A DNA stretch of 64,000 nt from Cerasicoccus maritimus (GTDB lineage Bacteria; Verrucomicrobiota; Verrucomicrobiia; Opitutales; Cerasicoccaceae): the NCBI GenBank assembly GCA_031296935.1, contig JAVDPD010000002.1:243239-307238 (forward strand), in the 5' to 3' direction. The position numbers and the translations under genes were made by a program. Every line of letters starts with the position of its first letter. Position 1 is the stretch's first letter. Of the stretch, positions 52,883 through 60,992 are shown piece by piece. The notes under the pieces are model-generated. The model had not been told where the DNA came from and searched no databases. It saw only the letters and a list, made by a program, of their open reading frames with translations.

Positions 52883-53455
52883 TTATTCGCCAGCAGCGCG
52901 CAGGGTAGCCTCGTCGTTTTTGCTCATGACATAGGCGACGACTTCGGTGATCTGCTTTTGGCCAAGGACGGGGCCCCAGGCCTGCATCCCCTTGTCGGGC
53001 ACGCCGTCGAACACTGTCGTGTAGATGTCGGATGGCTTGGCTCCGTGGACCCACTCGCCGTCGACGAGGTTGAAGCCGATGCCGCCCTTCAGGTCGGCGC
53101 CGTGGCAGGGGACACAGTTGGACTGATACGTCTTTTCGCCTGCCGTGAGGAACGATGAGTTCTTGCTCATATCCCAGAACATATCGTTGTTGGTGACGTC
53201 GATGGAGTTGGCGAGGCGAATGGCGTTGATTTGCTTCATCTGATCTTCGACGCGCTCCTGGTTACTTTGCGATCCAGAGTAATACTGATAGACCAGGAAA
53301 TACGCGGCCGCAAACAGCATGGCGCCATATAGCGTGATGAGCCACCAGCGCGGCAAGCGTTGGTCATACTCCTGAATGCCGTCGTAGGTATGCTCCTTGA
53401 GGACGACGCCTTTCGGCAGGTCCTCTTGTTTAACTGAAGGTGGTTCGTGGCTCAT
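52883..53455 (-). CDS. ccoP: cbb3-type oxidase subunit CcoP, single-heme form
   Basis: A 190-residue subunit. The N-terminal part has the CcoP signature YDGIQEYDQRLPRWWLITLYGAMLFA with one TM helix. A single c-type cytochrome domain follows with CVPCH (residues near 114) and axial Met in KGMQAWG. Canonical CcoP has two heme c domains and about 300 residues; only one CxxCH is present here. Its ATG overlaps the ccoQ stop (ATGA). Confidence 0.93.
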   Translation of the reverse strand: MSHEPPSVKQEDLPKGVVLKEHTYDGIQEYDQRLPRWWLITLYGAMLFAAAYFLVYQYYSGSQSNQERVEDQMKQINAIRLANSIDVTNNDMFWDMSKNSSFLTAGEKTYQSNCVPCHGADLKGGIGFNLVDGEWVHGAKPSDIYTTVFDGVPDKGMQAWGPVLGQKQITEVVAYVMSKNDEATLRAAGE

Positions 53456-53634
53456 GCTTTTGTTTCAGTTTCCGGGGTGTCGTCTTCGAGCGGAAGGTTG
53501 CCCATGTGGTCAACGAAGTCCTTCTTGAAGCACAGGGCGCGGACGGTGATGACGATGAACACGCCAAAGGTCAGCCAGAAGGAAAGAACGGGGACGATGT
53601 TGGTCCAGTTGTCGTAAACGATGCGCTTGAACAT
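53452..53634 (-). CDS. ccoQ: cbb3-type oxidase small subunit CcoQ-like
   Basis: A 60-residue single-TM protein (NIVPVLSFWLTFGVFIVITVRALCFKK) with an acidic tail (PLEDDTPETE), placed between ccoNO and ccoP as CcoQ is. It overlaps ccoP by 4 bases. CcoQ stabilises the oxidase. Sequence conservation in this family is low, so the call rests on size, TM pattern and position. Confidence 0.88.
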   Translation of the reverse strand: MFKRIVYDNWTNIVPVLSFWLTFGVFIVITVRALCFKKDFVDHMGNLPLEDDTPETETKA

Positions 53635-53646
53635 AACTTTGCTGGG

Positions 53647-56064
53647 TTAGTTGTTAGCTGGTGTTGCGGTGGCGACGGATTCAAAGGGGAGGTGGGTTGC
53701 CTCTTCTTTTTCCTGCTTTTTCTTTTCGTTGGTCATCTCGAACGCGCCGAGTTTTTGCAGGTAAGCAATGACGGCGACGATCTGCTTTTCCTTCTCGACG
53801 AAGACGCCGCTCGCAGCGAGGTCGTCGACGATTTCCTGGGCCTGCAGATTGTATTCAGCCATGACTTCTTCTTCGGACAGACCGATGTCGTAGGGGACAC
53901 CGAGCATGCGCATGGCGTTGATCTTCGACATGAGCGTGCCGGTCTTGGCGTCCTTGAATTGCAGCCAATCGTAGTTGGGCATGTTGGAGCCATCGGAGAC
54001 TTGGCGTGGGTCCACGAGGTGGAGGTAATGCCAGTCGTTGGAGCGCTTGCCCACGCGCATGAGCTCGGCGCCCTTCTGGATGTCGCCGCCTTCGCGGGCG
54101 AGGTCCGGGCCGGTGCGCTTGGAGCCCCACTGGAACGGGTGGTCGTAAATCGATTCACCGAGGCGCGAGTAGTCGCCGTAGCGGAGGATGTCGGGTGTCA
54201 TGGTGCGGATCATTTGCGAGTGGCAGTTGTAGCAACCTTCACTCACGTAGATGTCGCGGCCGGTGAGCTCGAGCGGCGTGTAGGCAATTTGCAAACGGCC
54301 CTCAATGTTGCTTGCGCGCTGCACGGTGACGGTGGGGATGATCTGCACGGCGCCGCCGATGGCTGCCGCAATGATGGTCAGCACGGTAAAGGTGAGGCCG
54401 TGCTCTAGGAGCTGGTCATACCACTCGCTCCACTTGGCACCGCTGAACTCGAAGTGCGAGATCGCCGCCAGGGTGAAGACACCGGTAAAGAATACGCCGA
54501 CGAGGAAGACCGGGCCCTTGCCGAAGATCAACATCGCAGCCGAACCGAGGATCAGCACGCTGTAGATAACCGGTGGGTTGAGGTAGCCACGGAACTTCTT
54601 TTCGTCGCCAGTCATTTCCTGCATGGCCGACTCGACCTCGACGGTGCCGTTAACCGGCGAACCGCTCTTGACCGTCTTGTAGATGTTGAAGGCCAGCATG
54701 AAGAAGCCCGTCAGGTAAAGGCCACCGCCAATCAGACGGAAGAGCATCATCGGGCGAATGGCTTGCAGGGTGTCGAGGAAGTTCGGGTATTTCAGCAGGG
54801 TGCCTTGCTCGATTGTGTCGTTGAGCATGAGGCCCTGCGTGATGCCCGATACCCACATCGCTGCGACGTAAAGGAGGATGCCGACCATGCCCAGCCAGAA
54901 GTGGAGGTTGGCCATGCCCTGCGAGTAAAGCTTTGTATTCCAAAGTCTCGGCGCGAGCCAGTAGGTCATGCCGGCTGCCATGAAGCCATTCCAGCCGAGG
55001 GTGCCGCCGTGCACGTGTCCGATGGTCCAGTCTGAATAGTGGGAGAGCGCGTTGACGGACTTGATCGACATCAGCGGGCCTTCAAAGGTGGCCATGCCGT
55101 AGAACGTCACGCCTGCGGCGAAGAACTTAATGACCGGATCGGTGCGAAGCTTGTCCCAGGCTCCACGGAGTGTCAGCAGGCCGTTGAGCATACCGCCCCA
55201 AGACGGCGCCCAGAGCATCAGGCTGAAGAGCATGCCCAGCGTTTGGAGCCAGCCGGGGAGGGCGGTGTTGAGCAGGTGGTGCGGACCGGCCCAGATGTAA
55301 ATGAACACCAGCGACCAGAAGTGGATGACGGACAAACGGTAGGAGTAAACCGGGCGTCCCGCCGCCTTTGGCACGAAGTAATACATGATGCCGAGGATCG
55401 GCGTCGTTAAGAAGAACGCCACGGCGTTGTGCCCATACCACCATTGGACGAGGGCGTCTTGCACGCCGCCAAAGATCGGGTAGCTGTGCAGGAAGCTGGT
55501 CGGCAGCGAAAGGTGGTTGACCACGTACAGCATCGTCACGGTGACGATGGTTGCGATGTAGAACCAGATCGCGACGTAGAGGCTCTTTTCGTTGCGCTTG
55601 GCCAGCGTCCAAAAGAAGTTTGCGGCGAAGACGAGCCAGATGACGGCGACCAGGATATTGATCGGCCAGATGAGCTCGGCGTATTCCTTACCGCGGCTGT
55701 AGCCGAGGGGCAGGGTGATCGCCGCGAGCACGATGATGAGCTGCCAGCCGAAGAAGTGAATCTTCGTCAGCAAGTCATTGCCGAGTCGGCAACGGCAAAG
55801 GCGCTGCGTGGAGTAATAAATGCCGGCAAACATCATGTTGCCGACGAAGGCGAAGATCGCCGCGTTGGTATGGAGCGGACGCAGGCGCCCGAAGGTCAGC
55901 CACTCCATGTTGAAATTCATCTGGAAGAAGTTGAGCTGAGACGCGACGAGAACGCCGGCGCTCAAGCCAACCAAGGCCCAGACGATGGATGCGATCAGGA
56001 ACCAGCGGACCGACTTGTCGTCGTATTCGATGGTGGTGGTTGCGGTGCGGGTTGTAGTACTCAC
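53647..56064 (-). CDS. ccoNO: cbb3-type cytochrome c oxidase, fused subunits I and II (CcoNO)
   Basis: An 805-residue fusion. Residues 1-480 are CcoN with 12 or more TM helices and heme-copper ligands: His in PLHTNAAIFAFVGN, QWWYGHNAVAFFLTTPILGIMYY (CuB His), the AGPHHLLNTALP His pair, and the heme His in DWTIGHVHGGTLGWNG. From about residue 570 comes the CcoO part with a TM anchor and one heme c motif GCYNCHSQMIR. Fused N-O proteins are known from several phyla. It is the terminal oxidase for low oxygen. It starts 4 bases inside the ccoS stop. Confidence 0.97.
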   Translation of the reverse strand: MSTTTRTATTTIEYDDKSVRWFLIASIVWALVGLSAGVLVASQLNFFQMNFNMEWLTFGRLRPLHTNAAIFAFVGNMMFAGIYYSTQRLCRCRLGNDLLTKIHFFGWQLIIVLAAITLPLGYSRGKEYAELIWPINILVAVIWLVFAANFFWTLAKRNEKSLYVAIWFYIATIVTVTMLYVVNHLSLPTSFLHSYPIFGGVQDALVQWWYGHNAVAFFLTTPILGIMYYFVPKAAGRPVYSYRLSVIHFWSLVFIYIWAGPHHLLNTALPGWLQTLGMLFSLMLWAPSWGGMLNGLLTLRGAWDKLRTDPVIKFFAAGVTFYGMATFEGPLMSIKSVNALSHYSDWTIGHVHGGTLGWNGFMAAGMTYWLAPRLWNTKLYSQGMANLHFWLGMVGILLYVAAMWVSGITQGLMLNDTIEQGTLLKYPNFLDTLQAIRPMMLFRLIGGGLYLTGFFMLAFNIYKTVKSGSPVNGTVEVESAMQEMTGDEKKFRGYLNPPVIYSVLILGSAAMLIFGKGPVFLVGVFFTGVFTLAAISHFEFSGAKWSEWYDQLLEHGLTFTVLTIIAAAIGGAVQIIPTVTVQRASNIEGRLQIAYTPLELTGRDIYVSEGCYNCHSQMIRTMTPDILRYGDYSRLGESIYDHPFQWGSKRTGPDLAREGGDIQKGAELMRVGKRSNDWHYLHLVDPRQVSDGSNMPNYDWLQFKDAKTGTLMSKINAMRMLGVPYDIGLSEEEVMAEYNLQAQEIVDDLAASGVFVEKEKQIVAVIAYLQKLGAFEMTNEKKKQEKEEATHLPFESVATATPANN
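54931..54945. repeat. CTTTG-N5-CAAAG palindrome
   Basis: Exact copy with TATTC in the centre, inside ccoNO, encoding RLWNTKL, a segment that looks native to CcoN rather than inserted. Confidence 0.85.
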
Positions 56065-56222
56065 TTGCGAATGGCCTCTACGGGTTTTTCAGCGGCGAAT
56101 GGGCGCAGGGACTCCTGCTCCAGGCTTCGGTGCGTTTCAGACTTCCGGTCCCGCCAAAAGAGGAACAGGAAGAAGCCGGCGAGCAGCGTGCTCAGAAACA
56201 CGGTTAAGATTAAAATTTCCAT
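56061..56222 (-). CDS. ccoS: cbb3 oxidase maturation protein CcoS-like
   Basis: A 53-residue protein. It starts MEILILTVFLSTLLAGFF, a single N-terminal TM helix, then FLFWRDRKSETHRSLEQESLRP. This is the CcoS layout (short N-terminal TM helix, charged tail). The stop TGA overlaps the ccoNO ATG (ATGA), so the two are translationally coupled. It is the first gene of the oxidase unit after the RsbRD-like gene, 9 bases downstream of it. CcoS is required for oxidase maturation with CcoI. Confidence 0.85.
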   Translation of the reverse strand: MEILILTVFLSTLLAGFFLFLFWRDRKSETHRSLEQESLRPFAAEKPVEAIRK

Positions 56223-56231
56223 GGGTGAAAG

Positions 56232-56711
56232 TTAGTTGAGGTAAAAGGGGCAGTCGTCCTTGCCGATGCGGTGGGGGCAGCGGAAGATCTCCTGGCCAAA
56301 AATCCAGGCGAGGGCTTCGTTGATGAGGCGCAGGGATTGCTCGCGGTCGAAGTCGGTGAACTCGTGCTGGGTGTCCCAGTTGTCGGACAATACAGCGCCA
56401 AATGCGCGGACGCCGGCCTCGTGAAGCTCCACACAGACGTAGCCGCGCTCACGCTCGGTTTGGCAGGCGCAGGTGACGCCCAAAATATCTTGCAAGTGCA
56501 TACGGGGGGATTCGCCAGCGAGCAGGTTGACGGCCTCGCGTCCACCGATGCGGCCCAAAACATGATCAAACACTTCTTCCAGAAAGACCACGGGCACCGA
56601 GCCCTCGCTGTCGCTATTCACGACGGGCGGGGGTAGGTCGCTCTCGGTCAACCAGTTCTCGATAATGTGATCCCGGTTGTCCCGCAGGTAGCTGACGAGA
56701 CGTTTATTCAT
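56232..56711 (-). CDS. RsbRD_N-like sensor protein with Cys residues
   Basis: A 159-residue protein. The start MNKRLVSYLRDNRDHIIENWLTES resembles the N-terminal helical domain of RsbT co-antagonists (RsbRD_N, a globin-like fold). The middle has TCACQTERERGYVCVELHEAG and the end CPHRIGKDDCPFYLN, several Cys that could bind a metal or sense redox. It lies just upstream of the oxidase genes on the same strand and is divergent from a PocR-AraC regulator. An oxygen or redox sensing role is inference. Confidence 0.65.
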   Translation of the reverse strand: MNKRLVSYLRDNRDHIIENWLTESDLPPPVVNSDSEGSVPVVFLEEVFDHVLGRIGGREAVNLLAGESPRMHLQDILGVTCACQTERERGYVCVELHEAGVRAFGAVLSDNWDTQHEFTDFDREQSLRLINEALAWIFGQEIFRCPHRIGKDDCPFYLN

Positions 56712-56791
56712 GGGTTGATTTTCTCATAACCCTCTCTAGATTGTCTCCGCATATACTGACCAAGACTGCGCAATTCTTCTTATTTACCTCT

Positions 56792-57727
56792 ATGAAATTT
56801 GCTAATAATCTCGACGATGCCAAAGTTGCTCGTGAGAACTCTCCAGCGGCTGCGCGTCGGGCTGCAAGTTTGCTGGAAGAAACGCAGATTTTTCAGGATT
56901 ACCAAAAGGCCTTCCGCAAGGCGACGGGGCTGCCGCTGGCGATCCGCCCGATTCAGTCCTACGAGAACGCCCTAGCTGGGCAGCAGGACGAAAACGAGTT
57001 TTGCAAACTCATGGGCCGCACCAATGTCGGCTGCGCGAATTGCCTGAAGATGCAGGAGGATTTAGAGAAACAGGCCTGCCTCGAGCCAAAGAGTCTGCAT
57101 TGTTTTGCCGGACTTTGCGACACCGCGGTCCCGATCCGGGTGGGCGACCAACTGATCGCCTTCTTACAGACGGGGCAAATCTTGCTCCACCAGCCGAACG
57201 AGCAGGAGTTCACGCAAACCACAAAGCAGTTGCTCAAGTGGGGCAGCGAGGTGAACCTCAAGCACTTGGAGGAAGCGTATTTCAACACCAAGGTCCTCGA
57301 CCGCGAGCAATATCAGGCGATGATTTCCCTATTGTCTACCTTCGCCGAGCACTTGGCCACGATCAGCAACAGCATCGCAGTCGAAGAAAGCGACACGGAC
57401 CCCATGCTCGTCGCCAACGCCAAGAAATACATCCAGGACCGCTACCAGGATCAGCTCTCGCTCGACGACGCCGCGAAGGCGGTCAACGCGAGCACGCGTC
57501 ATTTTTGCAAGGTCTTCAAGCAGGCCACGGGCATTACGTTTACGGATTACCTTTCCCGCGTCCGCGTGGAAAAAGCCAAGACAATGCTCGCCAACCCGAA
57601 CCTCCGCGTGAGCGAAATCGCGTTTGGTGTCGGCTTCGACTCGATCTCGCAGTTCAACCGCAGCTTCAAGCGAATCACCGGACAAACCCCGACCGAATAC
57701 CGCCGCATCAAGGCGCGGGCAGGGTAG
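56792..57727 (+). CDS. PocR ligand-binding domain AraC-family regulator
   Basis: About 311 residues from ATG 56792 (MKFANNLDDAKVARENS). A PocR-type sensory domain spans residues 45-190 with the Cys pattern FCKLMGRTNVGCANCLKMQ, CFAGLCDTAVPIRVG and LQTGQIL. The C-terminal AraC double HTH is seen as AAKAVNASTRHFCKVFKQ and VSEIAFGVGFDSISQFNRSFKRITGQTPTEYR. PocR regulators sense small molecules or redox through these Cys. It is divergent from the cbb3 operon, so it may control it. Confidence 0.9.
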   Translation: MKFANNLDDAKVARENSPAAARRAASLLEETQIFQDYQKAFRKATGLPLAIRPIQSYENALAGQQDENEFCKLMGRTNVGCANCLKMQEDLEKQACLEPKSLHCFAGLCDTAVPIRVGDQLIAFLQTGQILLHQPNEQEFTQTTKQLLKWGSEVNLKHLEEAYFNTKVLDREQYQAMISLLSTFAEHLATISNSIAVEESDTDPMLVANAKKYIQDRYQDQLSLDDAAKAVNASTRHFCKVFKQATGITFTDYLSRVRVEKAKTMLANPNLRVSEIAFGVGFDSISQFNRSFKRITGQTPTEYRRIKARAG

Positions 57728-58214
57728 CGTCGGAATCTGGTTTGGTTTGTTACCATATTTCGCAGCCTGTAGGGCTGCTCCAATGTAGCGTGGGGCAACA
57801 CCCCTCGTAAGTTTATTGGTTCAGCGACAAGCCTGAAGGGCTTGTCTAAAACTATATGGTCGCCTGGTGTTTTGTACATGGCTACAGCCTTGGTTCGATG
57901 AGGTGAACTTGAATCGAGGGCGTTACTCGTTTACTCCAAGTGCTGCGTTCGCAATCGCTGACTTTGCATGCAGCTCAACTTGAGTCATGCCCCATCTGTC
58001 GCCCCAATTCGAGCTTGAGCAAAGTAATGCTTTGGCAAGCTTTTATGATAATTTGAGCCGAAGCCATGTCCTTCGCCAGGGCTATTAGAGTGAATAAATC
58101 GGTCTCACACTTGCATACTCGGCATATCATGTTGTCCGAATTTTCTCAAAATTCTTGAAAAGAGGAGATTGACAGCCACGAAAATAACGATTTTCCTCTT
58201 CGCTTCTTAATCTT
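57728..58214. other. Intergenic region with three hairpins before the tRNA
   Basis: No gene. Three perfect hairpins occur in 85 bases: GCAGCC/GGCTGC (57762-57778), GGGG/CCCC (57792-57804) and GACAAGCC/GGCTTGTC (57826-57846). CAAAG-N5-CTTTG (58020-58034) is the inverse-order form of the dispersed palindrome. A TTGACA that could be a -35 box for the tRNA is at about 58169. Confidence 0.6.
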
Positions 58215-58292
58215 GGTGGATGTAGCTCAGTTGGTTAGAGCACCGGTTTGTGGTACCGGGGGTCGCGGGTTCAAGTCCCGTCTTCCACCCCA
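58215..58292 (+). tRNA. tRNA-His (anticodon GTG)
   Basis: A 78-base cloverleaf with encoded CCA: acceptor GGTGGATG against CTTCCACC, the extra G at -1 pairing with C73 that marks tRNA-His, D arm GCTC/GAGC, anticodon stem ACCGG/CCGG around TTTGTGGT, and T arm GCGGG-TTCAAGT-CCCGT. One T-T mismatch is in the acceptor stem. The integrase gene starts 96 bases after it, so its 3' part is the likely attachment site. Confidence 0.95.
58265..58292 (+). other. Probable attB/attL core (3' half of tRNA-His)
   Basis: T arm to CCA end, the usual crossover segment for tRNA-targeting tyrosine integrases. No second copy of the T-arm sequence is seen up to position 64000, so the other end is outside the window. 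Confidence 0.5.
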
Positions 58293-58387
58293 TTATAATG
58301 AACGACTTGCGGGATTTTTAAGGGATTCCTGTCTCATTCCTGTCAAAATGACTTGCCACGCTGCACTGAGTGGTTCAGCCTCCGCAT

Positions 58388-59692
58388 ATGGCTGCAAGCA
58401 GTGACAGTAAGCTCAAGAGTTGGGAATATCCCAAAGGATCGGGCATCAAGATTCGAGAGATTATTAATCAGACGGCCGGGAATGCTTTCAGCGGGTCTTA
58501 TATGGTTATTGTTCCGGCTCGTTTGACTGGAACTGTCAGGAATCGCAAACAGTTCAAATCGAAAGAGGATGCTGAGAAGTGGGCATCTGATGAATTCCGA
58601 GGTTTTCAAAAGCAAGGTGAAGGCTATTTCAACGCAACCGCTGAAGAACGCAACGAACTGGCAATCTGCCTCCCGAAGTTGCGTGAGAGTAACATTACAC
58701 TCACTGAAGCCGTGGAGTTCGCCATCAAGCGTCTTCGGCCTAATGGAGGCGAACGAAAAGTTGGTGAAGTTATTGAGGAAGTTATCCGGAGTAAAAAACT
58801 CCGATATGAGCGCGGTGATCTGCGCGAACGGAGTTACCAGGATTTTCGACAGAGAGCGGAGAAATTCCAAGGCCCCTTCGAAAATACAGCGGTTAAAAAT
58901 CTCAGTGTTGCCGACATCAAAGATTGGCTCCTGGGGCTTGAATCCAGCCCGCGAACGACGCAGAACTATCTAGCAGTTGTTGCAGAGATACTTAAATATG
59001 CTGTTCAGAAGCGCTACATTTCGCTTTCACCTATTGATGAGCTGACCGACTACGACCGTAAGGAGCTTTGCGGCAATTCAGGATCAATCAAGGAACCTAG
59101 CATATTGACGCCAGAACAAGCCCAAAAGCTGCTTTATGCTGCTCAGGAGCACTCTGAGTTGCTATTGCTGGGAGCCGTTATCCTCGGGCTATTTTGCGGC
59201 ATTAGAACCGAAGAGTTGAAGCGTTTGCAGTGGGAAAACGTGAAAGACGCCGAACTGCCACCATTTGTGACCATAACTGGCACCGTGGCAAAGAAGCGCC
59301 GCATCCGGAATATCGACATCCCAGAAAATGCTTTGGCATGGCTGTCTCTATGCCAGAAGCGTGAAGGAGTGGTTGCCGCCAATCTCTATACCACTGATTA
59401 CCAGAAACGGTTCCAGAAGCTCCTTAAAGCCGGTGGATTTGGCTTTAAAGACAAAGAGACGGGCAAGTGGCGGACTCAATGGAACACTAACGCCATGCGC
59501 CATAGTTTCGGCACTTACCATTACGCCCTCCATGGTAACCCGCTGGAAACCTCCCGTCTCCTCGGGCACAAAGCCAGCGATCAAGTCCTGTTTGACCACT
59601 ACCGCGCGTTAGCTACCAAAGCCAAAGCCGAACAGTATTTCTCCATCATGCCGAAAAAGACCAAAGCAAAAGTCATTGAATTCGGAGGCTAA
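58388..59692 (+). CDS. Tyrosine integrase (site-specific recombinase)
   Basis: A 434-residue integrase from ATG 58388. An arm/SAM-like core-binding domain covers residues about 110-210 (TTQNYLAVVAEILKYAVQKRYIS). The catalytic domain has Arg in GLFCGIRTEELKRLQWENV, the beta-hairpin Lys in AKKRRIRNIDIPENA, the box II NAMRHSFGTYH (Asn in place of the first His, Arg-His kept), the LLGHKASDQVLFDHYRAL segment and the nucleophile Tyr in HYRAL. It stands right after tRNA-His, so it most likely put the following DNA there. Confidence 0.93.
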   Translation: MAASSDSKLKSWEYPKGSGIKIREIINQTAGNAFSGSYMVIVPARLTGTVRNRKQFKSKEDAEKWASDEFRGFQKQGEGYFNATAEERNELAICLPKLRESNITLTEAVEFAIKRLRPNGGERKVGEVIEEVIRSKKLRYERGDLRERSYQDFRQRAEKFQGPFENTAVKNLSVADIKDWLLGLESSPRTTQNYLAVVAEILKYAVQKRYISLSPIDELTDYDRKELCGNSGSIKEPSILTPEQAQKLLYAAQEHSELLLLGAVILGLFCGIRTEELKRLQWENVKDAELPPFVTITGTVAKKRRIRNIDIPENALAWLSLCQKREGVVAANLYTTDYQKRFQKLLKAGGFGFKDKETGKWRTQWNTNAMRHSFGTYHYALHGNPLETSRLLGHKASDQVLFDHYRALATKAKAEQYFSIMPKKTKAKVIEFGG

Positions 59693-59844
59693 AGGACCTC
59701 AGTATACACTAAATTTTAACCGAAATTATCTCATGGGTAGAAAAACCAATGTATCGAAAGTGGCTGCTAGCAGTCCGTCATTCCATGTTTTGAAAAATGC
59801 CTACTGGGATGCCAAGTGCATGCAGAGTTTCTATCCGTCTTTAG

Positions 59845-60414
59845 ATGAGCCTGAAGCGAACTCAGAGAAGCGTAGATCATTTATTACAACAGTTAATCGC
59901 TAAGTCCATACCCGACTTGGCCAAAGACAGATCTGATAAGGATGAAGATCGTCCCGAGGTGTGTAAAAAACTATCCCAGATTAGTAAAGATATGGCTCGC
60001 CTTGCTCTTTATGACCTCGGACTCGCCGTGCTGCGAGCAGAGCCTAGGGATCTGCTCGCACTCGTCGAATTGCTTGATAAACGAGAGAATTTCAGTCGCG
60101 ACGCTCAACTTGATCAAATGGCGCAGGGGCTTGTTAGACGTTATTGGGCCAAAACGGGAAATACTCTTCAGGAAGCAACCAAGAATAAAGTTATGGCGTA
60201 TTCGAGGGAACTGAAAGGCCAAACAGATGGTTTAAAGGATGAGCTGAAGGTGAAATTGGACGATGGCACTGAAGATATTTTGCACCTTGAGCGCATTCAG
60301 AAGGCCTTGGATCATTATAGGAAGGCGATTGGTGGAGATTATCACTACCACGAAAGCGGTGAGTATTCGTTCTTTTTGGGTTCAGAGATCGAAGGCAATC
60401 CTTGGTTTGGATAG
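59845..60414 (+). CDS. Hypothetical protein of the integrated element
   Basis: A 189-residue charged, helical protein with no family I recognise (many Lys/Asp/Glu, for example KDRSDKDEDRPEVCKKLSQ). No membrane segment. Base use is AT-richer than in the chromosomal genes to the left. It follows the integrase by 150 bases; a small overlapping frame (59733-59903) upstream is possible. Confidence 0.6.
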   Translation: MSLKRTQRSVDHLLQQLIAKSIPDLAKDRSDKDEDRPEVCKKLSQISKDMARLALYDLGLAVLRAEPRDLLALVELLDKRENFSRDAQLDQMAQGLVRRYWAKTGNTLQEATKNKVMAYSRELKGQTDGLKDELKVKLDDGTEDILHLERIQKALDHYRKAIGGDYHYHESGEYSFFLGSEIEGNPWFG

Positions 60415-60734
60415 TTTTTGATGAGATTTATTGAGTTATAAACATTTGATTGTTAGATCTTTACGAAAGGCAAATTCCTTAGTAAATAAGCCTTTCGCTC
60501 AAGATCAATATTCATTCGCATCGCTATGTGTAATTGCCGTTAGTGATGAAATGTCGAATACATCACTGAGCACAAAGCAAGCCTCCATGTTTGTCATGAT
60601 ATGCGTTTGTTTGGGCGGATGGTGTGCTCGTCAGTTTGTTATAGCTAAAAGCTCTTTCCAAATCGAATACAGCTTGTTCGCAGCTTCTACAGCGGAGCAA
60701 TGTTTGGCTCTAAATCTCGGGGAGGAGGTATCGG
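60415..60734. other. Low-content stretch in the integrated element
   Basis: AT-rich. A 64-residue frame at 60550-60744 with a hydrophobic centre (MFVMICVCLGGW) overlaps the next gene start; it may be real but has no homologue I know. Confidence 0.35.
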
Positions 60735-60992
60735 ATGAAGTCTGACCTTAGCTTGGAGAAACAGCTGTCTGATAATACTGATCAGACACAGGCATGGATC
60801 AAGGAACTTGAGATTCGCCGTAATCCTCCAGCGCAAATGACCGTGCCTGAGGCTGCGATCTACATTGGAATTTCAGAACGCAAATTGCGTGAGGACATTG
60901 GCAAGAGACAATTCAAATCAATTCGGATCGGAAACCGCGTCATCTTGCGTGCGAAAGATATCGATGCAGCACTGGAAGCTATGACCCAATAA
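60735..60992 (+). CDS. Excisionase-like helix-turn-helix protein
   Basis: An 85-residue protein with a MerR/Xis-type winged helix near residues 34-75: MTVPEAAIYIGISERKLREDIGKRQFKSIRIGNRVILRAKDID. This is the HTH_17/excisionase family pattern used for recombination directionality or regulation in integrative elements. Size and place, 1 kb after the integrase, fit a recombination directionality factor. Confidence 0.82.
   Translation: MKSDLSLEKQLSDNTDQTQAWIKELEIRRNPPAQMTVPEAAIYIGISERKLREDIGKRQFKSIRIGNRVILRAKDIDAALEAMTQ

Noticed and set aside
59733-59903. 57-codon frame between integrase and the 189-residue protein
   Set aside because: Overlaps the start of the better frame; no family. Left undecided.
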